Notes: a model not told the origin generated them from the letters alone. Numbered from the stretch's first letter, positions 50,574-62,317 are shown. The stretch is DNA of 64,000 nt from Endosaccharibacter trunci (GCA_024515975.1 JAMSKV010000002.1:186001-250000); one strand, 5' to 3'. Numbers and translations: made by a program.

Positions 50574-51572
50574 TCAGCCGGCGACGGACAGGCCGATGGA
50601 GCGCGCGGGCGCGCGCAGCAGCCGGTCCAGCTCCGCATCGAGGCGGGTCAACGTCAGCGAAACGCCCATCATCTCGAGCGAGGTGAAGTAGTTGCCGACC
50701 AGACGGTAGGAGGGGGTGATGTTGCGCGCGCGCAGCATCTCGTCGATGTGGCCGTAGAGCACATACAGCTCCATCAGCGGCGTCGCGCCGAGGCCGCTCA
50801 CCAGAACGGCGACGTTCTCTCCGGTATAGTCGAGATCGCCGAGAATCTTCTCCAGCATGATCCCGGCCATCTCCTTCGCCGGGGCGGTCGGCAGCACCGC
50901 AATGCCATGCTCGCCGTGATGGCCGATGCCGACCTCCATGGTGCCGGGTTCGATGGTGAAGTTCGGTTTGCCGTTGGCGGGGATGGTGCAGGCGGACAGG
51001 CCGATGCCGATCGAGCGCGTGTTGTCGATCGTCTTGCGCGCGGCGTCGATCACCGCGTCGAGGTCGGCGCCCTCGGCGGCCCGGGCGCCGCCCGCCTTCC
51101 ACATCAGGATCTCGCCGGCCACGCCGCGGCGATGCTCGGGCTGATCCCGCGGCGCGGAGGCGCAATCGTCGTTGGCGACCACGGTCTCGACGCGGATCCC
51201 GTCCTTGGCGGCGAGCTTCACCGCCATCTTCACGTTCATGTTGTCGCCGGCATAGTTGCCGTAAAGGCAGGCGACGCCACGGCCCTGGTCGGCCTCGCGG
51301 AAAGCGGCATGGAAGCTCTTCGCGGTCGGCGAGGCAAACACCTCGCCGATCGCCACCGCATCGCACAGGCCCGGGCCGACATAGCCCAGAAAGGCCGGCT
51401 CGTGGCCGGAACCGCCGCCCGTCACCAGCCCGACGCGCGGCTCGCCGCTGCGAACAGCGCTGCGCAGCACGCGGGGATGGTCGGTCGCCACCAGCAGGTC
51501 GGGATGGGCAGCCAGGACGCCGGTCAGGCTGTCTTCGGTCACCCGGTCGGGATCGTTGATGACGCGGTTCAT
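50574..51572 (-). CDS. dhaK: dihydroxyacetone/erythrulose kinase, DhaK domain subunit
   Basis: 332 residues from ATG 51572, which has AAGGA six bases upstream; ATG 51578 is also possible. Substrate-binding subunit. VGLVTGGGSGHEPAFLGYVG, LCDAVAIGEVFASPTAKSFH and VACLYGNYAGDNMNVKMAVK line the site; the His that forms a hemiaminal with the ketose is in EVGIGHHGEHGIAVLP. First gene of the seven-gene operon. The GHHGEHG reading differs slightly from the usual GIHGEPG, which may reflect a larger substrate. Confidence 0.88.
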   Translation of the reverse strand: MNRVINDPDRVTEDSLTGVLAAHPDLLVATDHPRVLRSAVRSGEPRVGLVTGGGSGHEPAFLGYVGPGLCDAVAIGEVFASPTAKSFHAAFREADQGRGVACLYGNYAGDNMNVKMAVKLAAKDGIRVETVVANDDCASAPRDQPEHRRGVAGEILMWKAGGARAAEGADLDAVIDAARKTIDNTRSIGIGLSACTIPANGKPNFTIEPGTMEVGIGHHGEHGIAVLPTAPAKEMAGIMLEKILGDLDYTGENVAVLVSGLGATPLMELYVLYGHIDEMLRARNITPSYRLVGNYFTSLEMMGVSLTLTRLDAELDRLLRAPARSIGLSVAG

Positions 51573-51651
51573 GGACATTCCTTGGTTCTCCAGTGCGCCC
51601 CGATTCTTTTGTCGGGTTATTCGCTCGATCTGCCCGCACGATGCCCACGGC

Positions 51652-51662
51652 ATTGCACCAAT
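51652..51662. promoter_or_regulatory. candidate SorC-regulator half site upstream of dhaK
   Basis: ATTGCACCAAT, about 80 bases before dhaK. On the minus strand it reads TTGGTGCAAT and shares GGTGCAAT with the site next to the regulator gene. Overlaps a possible -35 (TTGACA) for the operon. Confidence 0.35.
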
Positions 51663-51762
51663 GTCAAACGGTCGAGCACTTGATCACATCCTTTTTCATC
51701 AAATAGGCTGGAAGCATTGAACGGATGCGTTCTCGGTGTGAGAATATGTTCACTGCACTCGG

Positions 51763-51779
51763 TATTGTGCGGTGCAATA
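51763..51779. promoter_or_regulatory. candidate SorC-regulator operator
   Basis: TATTGTGCGGTGCAATA: 5-bp perfect arms (TATTG/CAATA) with a TGC-rich core, 13 bases before the regulator start. SorC-family sites often contain TGCAC/GTGCA. Suggests autoregulation; unproven. Confidence 0.45.
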
Positions 51780-51792
51780 AAAGGATGTTGGC

Positions 51793-52791
51793 GTGAAGGG
51801 GCTTCCGGGACCGCGCTACCAGGACCGCGGCGAGGTCAGGGTGGAGACGCTGATCGAGATCGCTACGCTGTACTATTACGAGGACGTGACGCAGGAAGAG
51901 CTTTCCCGACGCTTTTCCATGTCGCGCCCCAAGATCAGCCGTCTGCTGCAACGCGCGCGTGCCGATGGGCTGGTGGAGATCCGCGTGCATCAGCCGAGCT
52001 CGGTCGGCGCCGAGCTGGAACGCTTTTTCGTCGACCGCTTCGGCATCGACCGCCTGCTGGTCTCGGTCGATCACCGCGATCCGGACGCGCAGCGCAATGC
52101 AGTGGCGCGCCTGGTGGCGGCCCATCTGGAAAAGACCCTGGTCGCCGGCAAGACGGTCGCCGTCGGCATGGGCCGCAACGTCGCGGCGGTGGCCGATGCG
52201 CTGGTCACGCCACCGCGCGGCGGCGTGACCTTCGTTTGCGCCATCGGCGGTTCGCTCCGCGCCGGCGAATACATGAACCCCGACCATATCTGCCGCCGCC
52301 TGGCCGCCCGTTACGGCGGGGAAAGCGAGACGCTCTACGCGCCTGCGCTGGTGACGAACACGATGCTGCGGGAGGAGCTCTACCGGAACGATACGGTCAA
52401 GCAGACGTTGGATCGTGCGCGGCGGGCCGATATCGCCCTGATCGGGATCGGCGACCTGTCCGAAGACAGCAACATGGTCCGCATGGGCTGGTTCTCGCCG
52501 CAGGAGATCGCCGAGGCGCGGCTGGCTGGCACCATCGGCGACACGATGGGCTACGATTTCATCGACATCCAGGGCCGTCCCGCCAATACCGGAATGCAGG
52601 GACGCGTGATCGGCCTGTCACGCGAGGATCTGGCGCGGATCCCGGACGTGATCGCCATTGCCGCCGAGAACACCAAGGCGCCCGCGATCCTGGGCGCGTT
52701 GCGGACCGGAGCGATCAACACGCTGGCGACCTCGTTCACCAACGTGCACACCATTCTGCGCCTGGACGAAGCGACCAGACCGCGCGACTAG
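51793..52791 (+). CDS. SorC/DeoR-family sugar-binding transcriptional regulator (EryD-like)
   Basis: 332 residues from GTG. N-terminal HTH: IATLYYYEDVTQEELSRRFS then MSRPKISRLLQRARADGLVE. C-terminal SorC effector domain: AVGMGRNVAAVADAL, GVTFVCAIGGSLRAGEYMNP, DIALIGIGDLSEDSNMVRMG, GDTMGYDFIDIQGRP. The family senses phosphorylated sugars; EryD of rhizobia and Brucella controls erythritol genes. Divergent from the dhaK operon, so it most likely represses that operon and responds to an erythrulose phosphate or similar. Confidence 0.88.
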   Translation: MKGLPGPRYQDRGEVRVETLIEIATLYYYEDVTQEELSRRFSMSRPKISRLLQRARADGLVEIRVHQPSSVGAELERFFVDRFGIDRLLVSVDHRDPDAQRNAVARLVAAHLEKTLVAGKTVAVGMGRNVAAVADALVTPPRGGVTFVCAIGGSLRAGEYMNPDHICRRLAARYGGESETLYAPALVTNTMLREELYRNDTVKQTLDRARRADIALIGIGDLSEDSNMVRMGWFSPQEIAEARLAGTIGDTMGYDFIDIQGRPANTGMQGRVIGLSREDLARIPDVIAIAAENTKAPAILGALRTGAINTLATSFTNVHTILRLDEATRPRD

Positions 52792-52792
52792 C

Positions 52793-52857
52793 GCGTCATC
52801 CGACCGAACGGATCGTTTGGTCGGATAAAGACGCTTGTCCAACGACGAGAGAGCGTG
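52793..52857. repeat. palindromic intergenic repeat, copy 2
   Basis: GCGTC and GACGC flank the palindrome ATCCGACCGAACG / CGTTTGGTCGGAT, followed by CGCT...AGCG. It matches the repeat at 14604-14672. The outer stem pair GCATC/GATGC there is GCGTC/GACGC here, a compensatory change. A further small palindrome (ATCCGA...TCGGAT) follows to about 52881. Confidence 0.6.
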
Positions 52858-52879
52858 CGATCCGACCCGTATGGATCGG

Positions 52880-53125
52880 ATGCCGCTCTCGCCGTTCCCT
52901 TCCCGCGACATGATACGCGAAGCATTCCACAACGCGATGCTTGCAGCGGGCGTTCCGGAGCCGTTCGCGACCATCCTGCCGGACGTCGGTTCCGGCATCG
53001 CATCGGCCTCGCTGTTCGACGACGGGGGAAGCCTGTCCGAACTGCTCGGCCGTGCGACCACGCCTTTCGAGCGGACGATCGGCGATTTCCTGTCGTCCAG
53101 CGGCCCGGCCGTCGTCCAGGGCTGA
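52880..53125 (+). CDS. possible small protein
   Basis: 81 residues from ATG 52880; an ATG at 52871 lies inside the palindromic repeat. The sequence looks protein-like rather than Arg/Pro noise: SRDMIREAFHNAMLAAGVPE, FATILPDVGSGIASASLFDD, LSELLGRATTPFERTIGDFL. No family recognised. It sits between the regulator and the convergent ankyrin gene. Confidence 0.5.
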   Translation: MPLSPFPSRDMIREAFHNAMLAAGVPEPFATILPDVGSGIASASLFDDGGSLSELLGRATTPFERTIGDFLSSSGPAVVQG

Positions 53126-53134
53126 AAATCGTCC

Positions 53135-53665
53135 TCAGCCGCGCATCGAATCCATGCGCTCGGCCAGTGCCGCGTGGCCCTGGCGTTCGGCCAGGGAGCG
53201 GGCGCTGTTGCCTTCGCCGTCGCGGCGGAACGGATCGGCGCCGTGCTCGAGCAGCAGCTCGGCCACCGCGACGCGCCCGAACATCACCGCAAACATCAGC
53301 GGCGTGCGGCCGACATTGTTGGGCTTGTCCACCGACGCGCCGTGTTGGAGCAGCAGGCGCACGATCTCGGTCTCGCCCTTGAAGGCGACGCCGGACAGGG
53401 CCGTGCTGCCTTTCGCGTCGGCGAGATCGGGCTGCGCGCCCCGCGCCAGCAGCAGCGCGGTGGCGGCGACATGGCCGTTATAGGAGGCCAGGATCAGCGG
53501 GGTGTAGCCGCGGGCGTCGACCCGGTTCGGATCGGCGCCGGCGTCCAGGAACTGTTCCAGCACATCGTCCTGGCCTTCGCGCGCGGCGTTGAAATACAGC
53601 GCCTCGATCTGCTCGTGGGTGAAGCCGGAAGGCGGGGCCGGGACGGCATCGTCCAGCTCGGTCAT
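53135..53665 (-). CDS. ankyrin repeat protein
   Basis: 176 residues with four to five ankyrin repeats: DDVLEQFLDAGADPNRVDAR, GYTPLILASYNGHVAATALL, STALSGVAFKGETEIVRLLL, GRTPLMFAVMFGRVAVAELL, and a half repeat EGNSARSLAERQGHAALAER. No signal peptide, so cytoplasmic and presumably a protein-protein binder. The partner is unknown. It is on the same strand as treY, 55 bases downstream of it. Confidence 0.85.
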   Translation of the reverse strand: MTELDDAVPAPPSGFTHEQIEALYFNAAREGQDDVLEQFLDAGADPNRVDARGYTPLILASYNGHVAATALLLARGAQPDLADAKGSTALSGVAFKGETEIVRLLLQHGASVDKPNNVGRTPLMFAVMFGRVAVAELLLEHGADPFRRDGEGNSARSLAERQGHAALAERMDSMRG

Positions 53666-53720
53666 GATCGCGCTCCATCCGAAAGGGGGAGCGCGATCAT
53701 ACGGACCGGCCCGTATCGTG

Positions 53721-56461
53721 TCATCCGGCCGGTTGCAGCACCGCCACCGGCAGGATCTCGAAGAGGGTGGAAAGCGCGGCCGCGCCGCCCTCGGTCGTCC
53801 GGCCGGTGAGCAGGTCGCGCCAGCGTCCAGGCGGGAGTTCGGCGCTGGTGCCGTCCCAGTCCGGATCAGCGTCCCGAACGCCGGGATAGCGCGCCGCCAG
53901 CACGATCAGCCGGTCTTCACCCTCCGCACGAGAGAAGCCGATCGCACGTTCGGCGCGCGTGCCCTCGATCGTCAGTGGATCGTAGGAGCCCTCCGCGAAC
54001 AGGCCGGGCTTTTCGGCGCGCAGCCGCAGCAGCAGGTGGGTGACGGCCAGCTTGATCCGTCCATCCTGCCAGTCTTCCAGCAGATCGCGTATCAGCGTGG
54101 CGCGGCCCTCCATATTGTCCAGGCGGGCATGCAGAGCGTCGAGAGCGGCTTCGCGGCGCGCATAATCGACCGGGCGTCGATTGTCGGGATCGACCAGGCT
54201 GAGATCCCACATCTCGCTGCCCTGGTAGATGTCCGGCATGCCGGGCAGAGTCAGTTTCAGAGCGGTCTGAAAAAGGCTGTTCTGCACGCCCAGACGCGCC
54301 ACGCGTTGCGCGAACGGCAGGAAGCTGGCCAGGAAAGCGCCCCGGCTCGGATCGAGCGCCGCGCTGGCGAAATCCTGCATCGCGCTTTCGTAGTCCTGGT
54401 CCGGGGCGGTCCAGCTCGAATGCAGCTTGGCCTCGCGCATGGACTTCTCCAGCGCGCCGGCCAGACGCTCGCCATAGAGGTGCAGTGCGTCCTCGTCGAT
54501 GCGCTCGAGCAGTTCCACAGGCCAGGAGCCGACCAGAAGCTGGTAGAGCAGGTATTCGTCGTTGCGGTCCGGCGCGGCGCTGCCGTCCAGATCGCCCTGG
54601 CGCACGCGCAGCAGGCGGGTCCAGGTCGAGACCTGGCGTGTCCATTCTTCCGGCAGGTCGGACAGGACCGCGAGGCGCGCACGCGTGTCCTCGCCGCGCT
54701 TGGTGTCATGGGTGGAGGTGCCCAGCATGGCATTCGGCCAATTGCGGGCGCGCTGCGCGTTGGCCTTGTGGAACGCCTGAGCGGTGATGCCGAAACGATG
54801 CGGCTCGCCGCCGACCTCGTTCAGCGCCACATGGCGATTGTAGCGGTAGAACGTCGTGTCCTCGAGGCCCTTGGCCATCACCGGACCGGAATATTGCTGC
54901 AGCTTCATCGCGAAACGCAGAACGGCGATGCGATTGAAGCCGCTCTGCGGCTTGGCGACGATGTCGCCGGATAGCACCTCGTGCAGGAAGGCGAACACGG
55001 ACGGGTCGAGGGTTGGCTCGGCCTTGCGTGCCTGGGCGATGGCCCAGTCGAGATCGCGCCGGTCGGCCGCTTCCTGGCTGCCGTCCATGTCGATATAGGT
55101 GCGATAGACCGGGAAATGCGCGACGATCTGCTTGATGGCGCGCTGCAGGATGTTGCGCGTGAAATCCGCGGTCATCGGGTTCTGGCGCGCGATCCGGCCC
55201 GCATCGCGGCCGAGCACGTTCAGCTCGCTCGCCATCTCGTTTTCCATGATGCGGATCTTGCAGTCGCGAACGATCTGCTCGAACGGCGTGGAAAGACCTG
55301 TGAACGCGCGATAGAACTCGGTGAACGCCGCTTCGGCGGATGGATCGACCATCGCGCCCAGGACGAGGTTGGTGAAATCGTAACCGGTGGTCCCTTCCAC
55401 CGGCCAGTCCTCGCGAAGCTGCTCGTGCCCGGCGAGGATCTTCTCGATCACCAGATAGAAGGGCCGTGTCGTGGCGGCGCGCAGATCCTCGAAATAACGT
55501 TTCGGATCGAGCAGGCCGTCGACATGATCGAGACGGATGCCGTCCAGAGTACCGTCTTCGATCATCGGCACGATGCGGGCATGGGCATGGCGGAACACCT
55601 CCGGCAGCTCCATGCGCACGCCGGCCAGGTCATTGATGTTGAAGAACCGCCGGTAGTTGATATCGTCGCCGGCAACGCCGTAGAAGGCGACGCGCCAGAA
55701 TTGCTGCTGGATCAGCACGTCCAGCGCCTTCCAGTCCGCATTCAGCGCGTCGATCCGCTTGTTCAGCGCCGTGCGAGACGAGGGGATTTCCCGGGTCAGC
55801 ATGGCGAGGTCTGTCTTGAGGACGCGAGCGCGCTCGGCGACCTGGGGACGCCACATCGGCAGATCTGAGAACAGATCGCTGTAGCGATCCAGTCCGGGGT
55901 CGTCGTGGCCGAGGATCTGGTCATAGAATAACGGGCAGACCGGAAGCTTGTGGCTGTCATAGGCCCAGATCGCCAGCGAGCCGTCTTCCTCGTCGTATTT
56001 CAGGACGAGTTTGCCCGCTTTCAGCTCGGCACCGTACTGGTCGCCGAGAAATGGCACCAGAATCTTGTTCAACAGGTAGCGCCGGTCCGGGTCCCAATCG
56101 ATGTCGAACCAACCGGCATGATCGCTGTCCGGGCCCCATTCCAAAACGTCGAGCCAGAGCGGATTATCCGCCCCGCCGACGCCCATGTGATTGGGCACGA
56201 AATCGAGAATCTGGCCGAGGCCATTCTGCCTGAACGCGGCCACCATTGCCGCGAAATCGTCGTCGGTGCCGAGTTCCGGGTTCAGCTTGTGATGGTCGGT
56301 GATGTCGTAGCCATGTGTGCTGCCAGGACGCGCCTTCAAATAGGGCGAGGCGTAGACATGGCTCACGCCCAGCCGCCCGAGATAGGGCGCCAGGGCGGTG
56401 GCATGCCGGAAGCCGAACTCCTTATGGAACTGCAGCCTGTAGGTCGCGCGCGGAACGGGGA

Positions 56462-56465
<4 letters not shown>
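53721..56465 (-). CDS. treY: malto-oligosyltrehalose synthase
   Basis: 914 residues. GH13 enzyme turning the reducing-end alpha-1,4 bond of maltodextrins into the alpha-1,1 bond of trehalose. Seen are VYASPYLKARPGSTHGYDIT, LGQILDFVPNHMG, GIRLDHVDGLLDPKRYFEDL (nucleophile Asp), FYLVIEKILAGHEQL (acid/base Glu), MLGTSTHDTKRGEDTRARLA and LPGMPDIYQGSEMWDLSLVD. Length is in the normal TreY range. Its ATG overlaps the treZ stop (ATGA). Confidence 0.93.
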
Positions 56466-58221
<1,756 letters not shown>

Positions 58222-58225
<4 letters not shown>

Positions 58226-60360
58226 GGAGCGTCTCCGGCCACCAGCTCGAACATCAGGAACGAGCGGCCGGTGACGCCATAGGTGTTTCCTGGCGCGAAC
58301 ACCGCGTCCTCGCGCTCTTCCTCCTCCTCCGAAAGATTGGTGTCGATCAGAAGCTTCCAGTGCTGCCCGGTGACGGCCGGCAACGTGAACTCCACCAGAT
58401 CGTGCCAGGCATTGAACACCAGCAGCAACGTGGCGTCCTCGCCGCGCTTGCGGATGCCGGTCGGCTGCGCGCGTCCGTCCAGGATCAGACCGAAGCATTG
58501 CGCGCCGTCCCAGTCGCCCGGCTGCATCTCGCCGCCATTGGCGTTGGCCCAGGTCAGTTCCTTGATGTCCAGTTCTTCGTTATAGGCATCCGTGAGGAAC
58601 CGGTTACGGCGCAGGATCGGGAAGCGATGACGCAGTGCCGAGAGCCGGGACACGAAGCGGATCAGGCTCTCGCCCTTCTCCTCGATGTTCCAGTTGACCC
58701 AGGAGATGTCGCTGTCCTGGCAATAGGCGTTGTTGTTGCCGTTCTGGGTGCGGGCGAACTCGTCGCCGGCGACCAGCATCGGCGTGCCCTGGCTCAGCAG
58801 CAGGGTCGAGAGCATGTTGCGGATCTGACGGGCGCGCACCGCCTGGATCGCCGGATCGTCCGTCGGTCCCTCCACGCCGTAATTGTCGGAACGATTGTCC
58901 GAGGAGCCGTCCTTGTTGTCTTCTCCGTTCGCCTCGTTGTGCTTCTCGCTGTAGGTGACGAGATCGTTCAGGGTGAAGCCGTCATGGGCGGTGAGGAAGT
59001 TGACGCAAGCCCAAGGCTTGCGACCCTGGTTGTCGAATTCGGCCGGGCTCGCGAGCAGCCGCGGCGCCAGAGCGGAGGCGGTGGCGGCGCCCTTCCAGAA
59101 ATCGCGGAAGGTATCGCGCGACTTATCGTTCCATTCCGCCCAGCCGGGCGGGAACTCGCCCACCTGATAGCCGCCCGGGCCGCAATCCCAGGGCTCCGCG
59201 ATCAGTTTGACCGTGCCAAGGGTCGGGTCCTGGGAACACGCCTTCAGGAAGCCGGAGCGGTTGTCGAACCCGTTCGGTTCGCGCGCCAGGATGGTCCCGA
59301 GATCGAATCGGAACCCGTCCACATGGGTCTCATCCGCCCAGTAACGCAGGCTGTCCGTGACCATCTGGATCACGCGCGGATGGCTGACGTTGACGGTGTT
59401 TCCCGTGCCGGTGTCGTTGATGTAGAACCGTTTCTGGTCCGGCAGCAGACGGTAGTACGACGCGTTGTCGATACCCTTGAAGGAGAGCGTCGGACCGCGC
59501 TCGTTGCCTTCGGCGGTGTGGTTGTAGACCACGTCGAGGATCACCTCGAGCCCGGCCTCATGGATGCCGGCGACCATTTCCTTGAACTCGCGCAGCGACT
59601 GCTCTGGCTCCCAGGCGTAGCGCGGATCGGGCGCGAAGAAGCCGATCGTGTTGTAGCCCCAGTAGTTGGTCAGGCCCTTTTCCAGGAGCTGGCTGTCATT
59701 GACGAAGGAATGGATCGGCAGCAGTTCGATCGAGGTGACGCCGATGCGCTTGATGTGTTCGAGTACGTCCTTGCTGGCCAGCGCGCCGTAGGTGCCGCGC
59801 AGATGCTCGGGCACTTTCGGATGCAGCTTGGTATAGCCCTTGACATGGGTCTCATAGATCACCGTCCGGTCCCAGGGGATCGGGTTGCGCCTCGGCTGGC
59901 CCTTCCAGTCGAAATTGGCGTCCACCACGACGGATTTCTGCACGAAGGGAGCACTGTCGCGCTCGTCGAAGGAGAGATCCTCGTCCGGATGGCCGATCGT
60001 GTAGCCGAAGACGGCCGGGTCCCAGACCAGCTCGCCGACATGCGCGCGGGCATAAGGGTCGAGCAGCAGCTTGTTCGGGTTGAAGCGATGGCCGTTCTCG
60101 GGCTCGTAAGGTCCGTGCACGCGGTAGCCATAGACCTGGCCGGGTCCGAGGTCGGGCAGCCAGCCATGGAAGATCTGGTCGGTGTATTCCGGCAGCACGA
60201 TCCGCTCGAGTTCGCGCTTGCCCTCGTGATCGAACAGGCAGAGTTCGACCTTGGTGGCATGGGCGGAGAACAAGGCGAAATTCACGCCTTTCCCATCCCA
60301 GGTTGCCCCCAGCGGATGAGGCAAACCTTCCTTGAGCCCCTGCTTGATGTCGCCGGCCAT
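58222..60360 (-). CDS. glgX: glycogen debranching enzyme GlgX
   Basis: 712 residues from ATG 60360; an in-frame ATG at 60429 lacks homology. GH13 isoamylase-type enzyme that removes alpha-1,6 branches and supplies linear chains to TreY/TreZ. Seen are CBM48 start LPHPLGATWDGKGVNFALFS, VYGYRVHGPYEPENGHRFNP, VILDVVYNHTAEGNERGPTL, VDGFRFDLGTILARE (nucleophile), VKLIAEPWDCGPGGYQVGEF (acid/base) and FLTAHDGFTLNDLVTYSEKH. First gene of the trehalose operon. No glgA, glgB or glgP is in the window. Confidence 0.93.
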
Positions 60361-60535
60361 ATCAACCCCGCTTGGAATGGTGTCCTGTCCCGTTCGACCG
60401 ACGGGATCATCGCGGCCATGAACCCTCACGATCTAAGAGGGTTCCGTCCGTCCGAAGCGGGACGAGGCTGGTCACGCGGGGTTGCGACGGCGGGGTCTGG
60501 CCGGGTCGCTGTCAGGGCTGGGCCGGCTCGACTCG

Positions 60536-61447
60536 CTACTGCCAGGGCCGGTCGTGCGGGCGGACCAGGAAGCGTCGTGCGACCTCGCGATAGCCGGCAT
60601 AGACCAGCCCGTCGTTACGACGGAGATAATCGGCCCGCCCGGCCCGGTAATCGGCAGGAATGCGATACCAGGCGAGGCCGGGCCGGGCGTGGTGCACCAC
60701 GTGCAGGTTGTTGTGCAGGAACAGCAGGCCGAGAAGCGGGGTGTTCTCGACGATGGCGGTGCGGTGATCCTGCGCGTCCGAGGCGCGATGCTCGGCGAAG
60801 GAGCGCAGCAAGGCGAGCGCAAAGCCCGGATACACGAACAGCAGCGCGAACCGGGCCAGGGACAGGTGGCAGACCAGCAGGAGCCAGCCCAGCACGAGGG
60901 CGAGGCCAGGCAGATGCAGCAGCCAGTCGCGCGCCGCGGCGCGATCGCCACGTAGCAGCGCCCGGGCCTCGCGTAGCAGGAAACCTGCGATGCCGAGCGC
61001 CGGACCGATGACGAGGCGTCCGAGCAGGGTGGTGTTGAGGTGCAGTAGCGCACGCCGGACCGGGCCTGCCGCCGCATAGCACTCGGCGGTCACGTAGTGG
61101 CTTTCCGGATCGTCGAGCGGGTCGGTCAGAAGCCCTGCATGATGACCGAGATGACTGCGCTTGTAGCGTTCATAGGGTAGCCAGAGACTGAGCGGCGCGC
61201 TGCCGATCAGGTCGTTAAGCCAGGACCAGGGGGTAGGGTGGCCGTGGATGACCTCGTGCTGCAGCGACATATGCCAGGCGGTGAGCCAGGCACCGAACGG
61301 CAGCACCAGCCACCAGGGCAAAGCTGAGGCTGTGACGGTCAGCATCATCCAGCTTCCATGAATCAGAACGGCGAGCGCCACGGAGGGCCATTCGACCGAA
61401 CCCGGTGTGGGACGCGTTGGGGGGATGCTTGCCTCGACCATCGGCAT
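60536..61447 (-). CDS. membrane fatty acid desaturase
   Basis: 303 residues from ATG 61447 (ATG 61441 also possible). The three His boxes of the di-iron membrane desaturases are present: SLQHEVIHGH, KRSHLGHHAGL and HNNLHVVHHARPG. Between them lie hydrophobic helix pairs (LPWWLVLPFGAWLTAWHMSL, LALVLGWLLLVCHLSLARFA). Substrate could be an acyl lipid or a carotenoid-like or other alkyl compound. Divergent from the PhnD-like gene. Between it and glgX (60361-60535) only a weak 7-bp hairpin is visible at 60420-60442. Confidence 0.85.
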   Translation of the reverse strand: MPMVEASIPPTRPTPGSVEWPSVALAVLIHGSWMMLTVTASALPWWLVLPFGAWLTAWHMSLQHEVIHGHPTPWSWLNDLIGSAPLSLWLPYERYKRSHLGHHAGLLTDPLDDPESHYVTAECYAAAGPVRRALLHLNTTLLGRLVIGPALGIAGFLLREARALLRGDRAAARDWLLHLPGLALVLGWLLLVCHLSLARFALLFVYPGFALALLRSFAEHRASDAQDHRTAIVENTPLLGLLFLHNNLHVVHHARPGLAWYRIPADYRAGRADYLRRNDGLVYAGYREVARRFLVRPHDRPWQ

Positions 61448-61516
61448 GAAGGATAGCAGAACTGTGTGTGGTTTCAAGAAACACCGACATGGCGTCGTGA
61501 TAGCTATGAAAGTGCC

Positions 61517-62317
61517 ATGGTGAGTCGTCTTTCTGCCAGCTTGCCCATGTACGACCTGCGCGAGTTGCGGGCAGTGACCGACGCGTTTTGGACGGCGATC
61601 GCGGCGCGCCTGCCCAAGGGGCTGAGGGCGCCGGTCCGGCGCGCCCGGCCGGAGGATCTGGAGGCGCATTGGCGCGATCCGGCGCTGCTCTTGTCGCAGA
61701 CCTGCGGGCTGCCTCTGCTGGGTCTGCGGCCGGGGGTGCGTGTGGTGGCGACGCCGGCCTATCGGGCGGAGGGGTGCCAGGACGGTTACTATCGCAGCGC
61801 GCTTGTGGTGCGTCGTGACGATCCGGCGCGATCTTTGGCCGATCTGCGCGGCCGACGCGCCGCGATCAACGATTGGACCAGCAATTCCGGCATGAACCTC
61901 CTGCGGGCGAGCGTGGCGCCGTGGGCGAGGGAGGGGCGGTTCTTCGGCGCGGTATCGGTATCGGGCAGCCATGTGGCGAGCATGGCGGCCGTGACCGCGG
62001 ACGAAGCGGATGTGGCGGCGATCGACGCCGTAACGCTGGCGTTGGTCCGCCGTGTGCGTCCAGGAGCATTCGCGGGCCTCCGCGTGCTGGGCTGGACCAT
62101 GGATGCCCCGGGCTTGCCGCTGATCAGCGCGCAGGACGAGGCGACGTGCCGCCATCTGCAGTCGGCTTTGCGCGCGACCGAGACGGATGGCGCGTTGCGT
62201 CCGGTGCTCGATGCGCTGCTGATCGATCGCTTCACGGTTCTGCCGGGTGACGCTTATGCGCGGATCTCTGTTCTGGAGCGTAGGGCGGAAGAGGCGGGCT
62301 ATCCGGTGTTGCGCTAG
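61517..62317 (+). CDS. PhnD-like substrate-binding protein without signal peptide
   Basis: 266 residues from ATG 61517. The pattern is that of phosphate/phosphonate-binding PhnD proteins: SLPMYDLRELRAVTDAFW, LLLSQTCGLPLLGLRPGVRV, YRSALVVRRDDPARSLADLR, GRRAAINDWTSNSGMNLLRA, VSVSGSHVASMAAVTADEAD and VAAIDAVTLALVRRVRP. No signal peptide and no ABC permease or ATPase nearby, so it may be a stand-alone cytoplasmic ligand-binding protein. Divergent from the desaturase gene. Confidence 0.75.
   Translation: MVSRLSASLPMYDLRELRAVTDAFWTAIAARLPKGLRAPVRRARPEDLEAHWRDPALLLSQTCGLPLLGLRPGVRVVATPAYRAEGCQDGYYRSALVVRRDDPARSLADLRGRRAAINDWTSNSGMNLLRASVAPWAREGRFFGAVSVSGSHVASMAAVTADEADVAAIDAVTLALVRRVRPGAFAGLRVLGWTMDAPGLPLISAQDEATCRHLQSALRATETDGALRPVLDALLIDRFTVLPGDAYARISVLERRAEEAGYPVLR

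Noticed and set aside
4239-52791. The two ABC importers as a recent duplication
   Set aside because: The binding proteins, permeases and ATPases differ throughout, and operon contents differ (DUF2291 only in the second).
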